Made by a program: the position numbers and the translations under genes | Notes under the pieces: generated by a model | The model's database searches: none | What the model was told of the DNA's origin: nothing | Seen by the model: the letters and a program-made list of their open reading frames with translations, nothing else | NCBI GenBank assembly: GCA_900129595.1 | Contig: FQWG01000014.1 | Span: forward strand, 97,496-161,495 | DNA length: 64,000 nt | Source of the DNA: Flavobacterium frigidimaris | GTDB taxonomy: Bacteria > Bacteroidota > Bacteroidia > Flavobacteriales > Flavobacteriaceae | Direction of reading: 5' to 3' | Shown: positions 59,623 through 64,000 of the stretch, in pieces | How positions within the stretch are numbered: the stretch's first letter is position 1 | How the letters are laid out: every line of letters starts with the position of its first letter

Positions 59623-59665
59623 GTTTCAGGTTTCAAGTTGCTGAGCATAACTTGAAACCTGAAAC
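59623..59665 (-). terminator. Hairpin between two small genes
   Basis: GTTTCAGGTTTCAAGTT (59623-59639) with AACTTGAAACCTGAAAC (59649-59665), a 17-bp perfect stem and a 9-base loop. It could end transcription of the 48-residue gene or be a dispersed repeat. Confidence 0.65.
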
Positions 59666-59685
59666 AAAGAAAACTTGAAACCTTT

Positions 59686-59832
59686 TTATTCCTGCGCTTT
59701 GTCTTCGTTGAACTTTTTGATAATTTCTTTTAATTTTTCTTTACGTGCAATTTCAGCCTGTTTTACTTTGTTTTGGGCTTTGTGCAATTTGTCGTTGTGC
59801 TTTTTGATATTCCTTTCGTTGTTGCGTCCCAT
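59686..59832 (-). CDS. 48-residue Lys-rich helical protein
   Basis: A short gene starting MGRNNERNIKKHNDKLHKAQ, then NKVKQAEIARKEKLKEIIKK and ending FNEDKAQE. It is almost entirely charged and predicted helical, without a signal. Its ATG overlaps the stop of the upstream 59832-60374 gene (TAATG), so it is translationally coupled to it. I do not recognise a family; RNA or protein binding is possible from charge alone. Confidence 0.6.
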   Translation of the reverse strand: MGRNNERNIKKHNDKLHKAQNKVKQAEIARKEKLKEIIKKFNEDKAQE

Positions 59833-60374
59833 TATATTTCTCTTTTAATTTCTTCTAAAGTTTTCTCTGTGTAAATCAATTCGTTGATAATTTGCTTTCG
59901 TAAATCATCGATATCATCATAATCAAAATGTTTTGCCCATGATGTTAATTGCTGAAAATTCCTGATCTGTTTGATTCTTTTTGTGGTTTCAAAACTGGTC
60001 CTTAAAATTGGTTTTCCATCATATTCAGGATTTTTCTTATGCTGATACGTTACAGTATTTTTATCAAAATCAGCTTCGATATAATATAGTTTCTCTTCGG
60101 CGTTGTCCGGATAAAACTCGTTCCAGTTGGCAAATCCTATTTTTGTTTTCGATTCGGTTTCCGGTTCACGCGCTACCAAACGCCATTTACTGTTGGCCAG
60201 TCTTCCCCAATGATTCGAAACGCGGTACATTCCGGCTTCGGTATAATAATAGGTGCTTCCGGCTTTGCTTTCAAACTGTTTCTTTAATCCTTCAATTTGA
60301 TTTGAAAGGACTTCATGAAAAACACAAAATGTATTTTTGAACGAATTAGGATGTGGTTTGAAGTTTTTTTGCAT
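59832..60374 (-). CDS. Conserved-looking protein of unknown function
   Basis: A 180-residue cytoplasmic protein. It starts MQKNFKPHPNSFKNTFCVFH and contains AGSTYYYTEAGMYRVSNHWG, then WRLVAREPETESKTKIGFAN, and ends in a helical, acidic stretch. I choose the ATG at 60374; an in-frame ATG at 60398 adds 8 residues. I recall this YRVSNHWG-type pattern from Bacteroidota proteins of unknown function but cannot name a family. Its stop overlaps the 48-residue gene start. Confidence 0.7.
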   Translation of the reverse strand: MQKNFKPHPNSFKNTFCVFHEVLSNQIEGLKKQFESKAGSTYYYTEAGMYRVSNHWGRLANSKWRLVAREPETESKTKIGFANWNEFYPDNAEEKLYYIEADFDKNTVTYQHKKNPEYDGKPILRTSFETTKRIKQIRNFQQLTSWAKHFDYDDIDDLRKQIINELIYTEKTLEEIKREI

Positions 60375-60462
60375 GTGCAAATATACTGAGATTGTCAAGA
60401 ACTCCCTAAAACAAACATAAATTGATTAACTTTGTACCTTATAATTTTAAAATAAAAAAGTC

Positions 60463-60714
60463 ATGTCTAAAGATTCACAAGAAAAAATGTTGCAAAAAGG
60501 GGTTTATACCGGCATCATGGAGAAAGATGAAAACAATAATTATTTTTGTGGTGAATATCTTTTAGATTATAAAATCGCACACGCCAATCACGCTGTAGGT
60601 GACTTGATTACGATTAAATCCGTGATTGAAAACCCTAGTGATATTAGCTACGATAAATATCCAAAGAAATCAAAAAACTTTCATAAAGCGAATCAGAAAC
60701 CTGAGGATAAATAA
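60463..60714 (+). CDS. Small charged protein, unknown
   Basis: An 83-residue protein. It starts MSKDSQEKMLQKGVYTGIME and continues DENNNYFCGEYLLDYKIAHA, then an ITIKSVIENPSDISYDKYPK tail. One Cys, no signal or membrane helix. TAACTTTG at 60427-60434 (29 bases upstream) could be its -7 promoter box. No family recognised; the tail is lysine-rich. Confidence 0.65.
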   Translation: MSKDSQEKMLQKGVYTGIMEKDENNNYFCGEYLLDYKIAHANHAVGDLITIKSVIENPSDISYDKYPKKSKNFHKANQKPEDK

Positions 60715-60782
60715 AAAATTGTTTCAGGTTTGAAAGGAGAGTTTAACCGCAATCCCGATAGCCATCGGGCGCTAAGATTTTC

Positions 60783-60829
60783 CGCAAAGTTCGCAAAGCT
60801 TACTAACACAAAGCTTTGCGAACTTTGCG
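60783..60829. repeat. Perfect 19-bp inverted repeat
   Basis: CGCAAAGTTCGCAAAGCTT (60783-60801) with AAGCTTTGCGAACTTTGCG (60811-60829), a 9-base loop and then TTTTT. It lies 68 bases after the 60714 stop and could terminate that gene. A degenerate CCCGATAGCCATCGGG palindrome precedes it at 60754. Confidence 0.7.
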
Positions 60830-60913
60830 TTTTTATATAAAGTACTCAATTAAAAAACTTTGCGTGCTTTGCGGTTAAAAAACTTCTTAAAACTAAATAT
60901 CTTACGAAAACTA

Positions 60914-60998
60914 ATGCCCTAGCCCTGATAGAAGTGGAAATCCTTTTGTGCTCGGGTTCAGCATAAAAGATTAGAACGGATAGCGGGAAATAGCTCCT
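60914..60998 (+). repeat. Conserved intergenic element, copy C
   Basis: GCCCTAGCCCTGATAGAAGT, GGAAATCCTTTTGTG, a variable loop (CTCGGG...), then GCATAAAAGATTAGAACGG and ATAGCGGGAAATAGCTCC. The first 35 bases are identical to copy B at 28568. The gene-free stretch 60830-61180 has no other feature apart from the promoter at 61106. Confidence 0.65.
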
Positions 60999-61105
60999 AA
61001 TTATTTTTAAACAAACAAGAAACCTTCTTCCGGACATTCAGAATCAATATTTTAGATATTTTTCGAATATTTTTTGCTTCAAAACTAAAAAGTTAAAAAA
61101 AAGTG

Positions 61106-61113
61106 TACCTTTG
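61106..61113 (+). promoter_or_regulatory. -7 promoter box for the J-domain/KTSC gene
   Basis: TACCTTTG fits TAnnTTTG. The ATG follows at 61181, leaving a leader of about 60 bases. No clear -33 box at 19 bases. Confidence 0.5.
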
Positions 61114-61180
61114 CAAAAAATTTGTCTTTTTGAACAATTAATTTCAATTTCAAACTAATAGACAAGTAGTTACCTTATTT

Positions 61181-61621
61181 ATGAAAAAAATAGTTGAATA
61201 CCGCAAGTTACTAAACGTAGACAAAACTGCAGAGTTAAAAGATTTAAAAACAATCTATCGTAATGCGATGAAAGAATCTCATCCTGATAAATTTCAAGGT
61301 GATGACGCAGGTTTGAAAGAAGCAGAAGAAAAAAGTAAGGCTATCATTGAAGCATATCACTTTTTGGTAAGCATTAATCCTGAGACGATTAAAGCAAATT
61401 TACCTGAATATACAGAGACTATCGCAACTTCATCAATTACTGATTATAAATTTGTTGAAGGTCGTTTGATTATCGATTTTTCTAATGGAAGTGTTTACGA
61501 ATACATCAGTGTTCCTAAAGCAACTTACGTGAAAATGGTAAATGCTGATTCTCCTGGAAGATTCGCAAAAAGACACATTTTGAATTCTTTTACCTGGAGA
61601 AAGAAAACAAATCAGGAATAG
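61181..61621 (+). CDS. J-domain protein with KTSC domain
   Basis: A 146-residue two-part protein. Residues 1-65 look like a DnaJ J-domain: YRKLLNVDKTAELKDLKTIY, NAMKESHPDKFQGDDAG with the HPD tripeptide at about residue 34, and AIIEAYHFLV. Residues 85-140 are a KTSC domain: SSITDYKFVEGRLIIDFSNG, SVYEYISVPKATYVKMV, NADSPGRFAKRHI. HPD would stimulate a DnaK-type chaperone; the KTSC part probably binds a client. It is followed by a terminator. The fusion is known in Bacteroidota but its role is not. Confidence 0.82.
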   Translation: MKKIVEYRKLLNVDKTAELKDLKTIYRNAMKESHPDKFQGDDAGLKEAEEKSKAIIEAYHFLVSINPETIKANLPEYTETIATSSITDYKFVEGRLIIDFSNGSVYEYISVPKATYVKMVNADSPGRFAKRHILNSFTWRKKTNQE

Positions 61622-61641
61622 ATATATACCAAAATATTTAC

Positions 61642-61672
61642 AAAAGCACTCCCTTACAAGAGTGCTTTTTTT
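61642..61672 (+). terminator. Terminator
   Basis: AAAAGCACTC (61642-61651) with GAGTGCTTTT (61660-61669) and a T run, 20 bases after the J-domain/KTSC stop. Confidence 0.85.
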
Positions 61673-61838
61673 ATGCACAAAAATCAAAAAATTATCTATT
61701 TAAATTCATAATAATAATATAATTAAGAGTTTTAAATCAAATCAAGACAGCAAACACCTTGATTACATGCGAATTACACCTGTAAAAACTATAACAAAAT
61801 TTTAGGTTACAAAATTCTGTATGTTTTATAATTTTAGA

Positions 61839-61846
61839 TACTTTTG
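61839..61846 (+). promoter_or_regulatory. -7 promoter box of the TlpA-like gene
   Basis: TACTTTTG fits TAnnTTTG and lies 34 bases before the ATG at 61881. No confident -33 box. Confidence 0.45.
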
Positions 61847-61880
61847 TTGCACAAATCAATTAACTAATTAATTTTTTATA

Positions 61881-63047
61881 ATGAAAAAAATACTTTTTTT
61901 ACTAACCGCTTCTGTAGCGATTATTTCATGCAGTAAAGTTAAAGACGGAGAATACTTAATTACAGGAACTGCAACAGGTATTGAAAACGGAAAAACAATC
62001 ATTTTACAAGGTCAGGACCCAACAACTAAAATGGCAGTATCACTTGATACAGTTAAAGTTGAAAACGGAAAATTTGAAATAAAAGGAAAAGTAACTGAAC
62101 CAGCTTTTCATACTTTAATCCTTCAAGGTGCAAACGGACCTATTCCGTTTATATTAGAAACAGGAGAAATTGCTATTACAATTGATAAAGACAGTATTCA
62201 TAAATCTAAAGTTTCAGGAACTTACAACAATGATGAGTACGTAAAATTTAATGAGGACTTAACTAAAACTCAAAAAAGTTTAATTGACTTTCAGAAAAAG
62301 AATACTCAAAAAATGCAACAAGCTCAACAAGCTCAGGATACAGCAACTATCAATGGTTTGATGAAACAATACATGACGCTTCAAACTGAAGTACAAGCTA
62401 ATTCTAAAAAGAAATATTTAGCTTATGCTGAAACTCACCCAAAAGCGTATATCTCTGCTTTGATTATCCAAAGTATGATTTCTGATCCAAGTGCTGATAT
62501 CAAAAAAACTGAAAGTTTATACAATTCTTTAGATGAGTCTGTAAAAAACACTACTCCTGGAAAAGAAATTAAAACAAAACTAGGTCAAGCAAAAATGCCT
62601 GCAGTTGGTGCGTCAGCAGCTCCTGTTGGTAGCCCTAACTGAAGAGCAGATTTTTCAGCTCCTAATCCGGAAGGAAAGGTAGTTTCGCTTAAAGAAAGTT
62701 TAGGTAAAGTTACTATCGTTGATTTCTGGGCTTCATGGTGTGGACCATGTAGAAAGGAAAATCCTAATGTTGTAGCGATCTATAAAGAACTACACTCAAA
62801 AGGATTGAATATTGTTGGGGTTTCTTTAGATAAAGAAGCAGCAGCCTGGAAAGAAGCTATTGCTAAAGATGGTTTAACCTGGACACAAGTTTCTAACTTG
62901 AAATTTTGGGAAGAGCCAATTGCAAAACAATACGGGGTAGAATCTATTCCTGCAACTTTTATTCTTGATGCATCAGGAAAAGTGGTTGCGCAGGATTTAA
63001 GAGGTCCTGAATTAAGAGCAAAAATAGTAGAGCTTTTAGCTAAATAA
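61881..63047 (+). pseudogene. TlpA-like thiol-disulfide oxidoreductase, interrupted by in-frame TGA
   Basis: One open frame with a single TGA at 62640-62642 (codon 254), otherwise 388 codons. The first part is a lipoprotein: lipobox ASVAIISC (Cys 17), a DUF4369 domain (GTATGIENGKTIILQGQDPT, about 30-130) and a helical linker. After the TGA the same frame continues with a thioredoxin fold: NPEGKVVSLKESLGKVTIVD, FWASWCGPCRKENPNV (CxxC at about 286-290) and VESIPATFILDASGKVV. No start codon lies between the TGA and the CxxC, so without readthrough the redox domain is lost. The intact relative would be a periplasmic TlpA/ResA-type reductase of Bacteroidota. Confidence 0.85.
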
Positions 63048-63070
63048 TAGCCCTGCTATAATAAAAACAA

Positions 63071-63096
63071 AAAATCTCCCTTGTGGAGATTTTTTT
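63071..63096 (+). terminator. Terminator after the TlpA-like gene
   Basis: AAAATCTCC (63071-63079) with GGAGATTTT (63085-63093), then T. It starts 24 bases after the final stop. From 63097 to 63670 I see no gene; it contains only degenerate dispersed-repeat strings (for example a decayed form of the CCCGATAGC palindrome near 63200). Confidence 0.8.
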
Positions 63097-63676
63097 GTTT
63101 TAGGCTATATTTCATAGTTAAAAGACAAACTTTGCAAAGCTTCATATGGTGATTAGCTTCGTGAACTTTGTGCTTTTAAAAGTATTCTTAACGCATCCTC
63201 ATCGCTATCAGAATTGCGTTCTCTGTGGTAAAACATCAGAGAGTCAATTTTTATCTTTCTCTATACTATTAAGCTCTTACCTTAATTTTAGTGCTGCAAG
63301 CACAAAGAACGTTTAAGCTAAATTAACACGGATTTAAAATATCTTTCGCCGTTTATCAAAACAATGTATTAGCGGGCTTAAAAAACTATTATAACTGAAA
63401 GTTGTTACGCTATTACTACTTTCAAAAAAGCAATTCCTTATAATCTTAGTCAGCCTCTATTTTTGTAATTTTTATTCTTATTTCATAAGGAAAAGTAGTT
63501 ACTATTACCACAAGATAACAACATTAAAAATAAAAAACGCACGACTAACCTATAAGAATAATCCTGCATTCAAAAACAAATCAAAAAAAAGTCCAGAATC
63601 GACGTTTTTTATTTTATTCAATTCCAACGAATTAAAAAATAACTTTAAAATAACTTAAAATTAAGTTCATTTTTTG

Positions 63677-63707
63677 TTTGTAAACATGAAAAACGTTCCT
63701 ATATTTG
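63677..63707 (+). promoter_or_regulatory. Promoter of tRNA-Tyr
   Basis: TTTG (63677-63680), 19 bases, TATATTTG (63700-63707), about 40 bases before the tRNA. This is the same spacing as at 11980 and 18146. Confidence 0.7.
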
Positions 63708-63746
63708 CAACCGCTTAGAACAACAAAGCGCACTAACGCTGAGATC

Positions 63747-63827
63747 GGGGAGATACTCAAGCGGCCAACGAGGGCAGACTGTAAATCTGCTGTGAAAACT
63801 TCGCAGGTTCGAATCCTGCTCTCCCCA
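63747..63827 (+). tRNA. tRNA-Tyr (anticodon GTA)
   Basis: An 81-base tRNA of the long-variable-arm class. Acceptor GGGGAGA (63747-63753) pairs with TCTCCCC (63820-63826), discriminator A at 63827, CCA not encoded. The anticodon stem GCAGA/TCTGC flanks CTGTAAA with GTA at 63781-63783. The T arm is GCAGGTTCGAATCCTGC (63803-63819). Confidence 0.95.
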
Positions 63828-63829
63828 CT

Positions 63830-63862
63830 AAAAGTCCTAATGAAAATTAGGACTTTTTTTTT
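63830..63862 (+). terminator. Terminator of tRNA-Tyr
   Basis: AAAAGTCCTAAT (63830-63841), GAAA tetraloop, ATTAGGACTTTT (63846-63857), then T. It ends the tRNA transcript. The remaining 140 bases hold no visible gene. Confidence 0.85.
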
Positions 63863-64000
63863 ATGGATAAAATTTTAAAATAAATTACAATTTTTTAAAA
63901 TTCTAAAGGATCAAACGCAAAGCTTGGGGATTAGCCAAAAAGATTAGATAATCTGAATAAGAAGAAATCTACTTTACGCACTCCTCTAAATTGACTTCTA

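Noticed and set aside
60846..61037. Minus-strand open frame
   Set aside because: It covers copy C of the intergenic element; copy B has an equivalent antisense frame by repeat identity only.
62640..62642. TGA as selenocysteine codon
   Set aside because: The redox cysteines are downstream in WCGPC; the TGA position is in a linker, no hairpin typical of a SECIS follows, and no selenium genes are visible.
1..64000. CRISPR arrays, prophage, transposases, rRNA genes
   Set aside because: No regularly spaced repeat-spacer units, no integrase, capsid or transposase motifs, and no rRNA-like stretches seen. Repeats found are dispersed or operator-like.

Overview
The window looks like a chromosomal segment of a Flavobacterium-like member of the Bacteroidota. 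The DNA is AT-rich. There are no clear Shine-Dalgarno boxes, and the promoters fit the Bacteroidota form (TTTG, about 19 bp, TAnnTTTG). A SusC/SusD pair with a SusR-like regulator, lipoprotein signal peptides and many short flavobacterial-type dispersed repeats point the same way. I see no prophage, transposase, rRNA or CRISPR array.

Layout. 0-3 kb: AraC regulator divergent from a ketopantoate-reductase-like gene, then a small antitoxin with a frameshifted ParE-like toxin. 2.9-9.8 kb: TetR regulator, an array of repeated TetR-operator-like sites, and an RND efflux operon (adaptor, pump, an overlapping 37-residue membrane peptide, outer-membrane factor). 10-14.4 kb: small housekeeping or stress genes (Crp/Fnr, GNAT, DoxX, VOC, DinB, membrane proteins, DUF1328). 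14.6-18 kb: a GH130 glycosidase/phosphorylase overlapping a GT4-type glycosyltransferase fused to a large helical domain. 18.1-20 kb: TetR plus FabF-like ketosynthase, flanked by two nearly identical terminators. 20.2-27.4 kb: MlaE, MlaF and MlaD lipid transport, AsmA-like protein, low-affinity iron permease family protein, FAD oxidoreductase. 27.4-36 kb: MarR-GNAT fusion, AraC, hypoxanthine/uracil DNA glycosylase, membrane proteins, MATE pump with MarR, an outer-membrane protein.

36.2-48.1 kb is a polysaccharide utilisation locus. The leftward genes are DUF5004-like lipoprotein, secreted protein, SusC, SusD, GH71/99-like and GH97, and a divergent SusR-like (DUF6377-type) membrane regulator faces them. 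48.5-55.3 kb: sterol-desaturase family protein, glutamate dehydrogenase, a separate small transcription unit encoding a Cys-rich 28-residue peptide, a marR-serine hydrolase-EamA operon, and a 2OG-Fe(II) oxygenase. 56-60.4 kb: MoxR-like AAA ATPase and VWA protein, a YchJ-like protein and several small conserved-looking genes. 60.4-64 kb: small acidic protein, J-domain/KTSC protein, a TlpA-like lipoprotein interrupted by an in-frame TGA, and tRNA-Tyr(GTA).

Most regulators sit beside the genes they probably control, and several have a palindromic operator placed exactly on a recognisable promoter. Points most worth checking are the Cys-rich peptide unit (51.6-51.8 kb), the small RND-operon peptide, the operator array, the GT4 fusion with a degenerate EX7E motif, the three copies of a conserved intergenic element, and the two broken genes. 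All functional calls come from reading motifs and recalling families; no database search was run.
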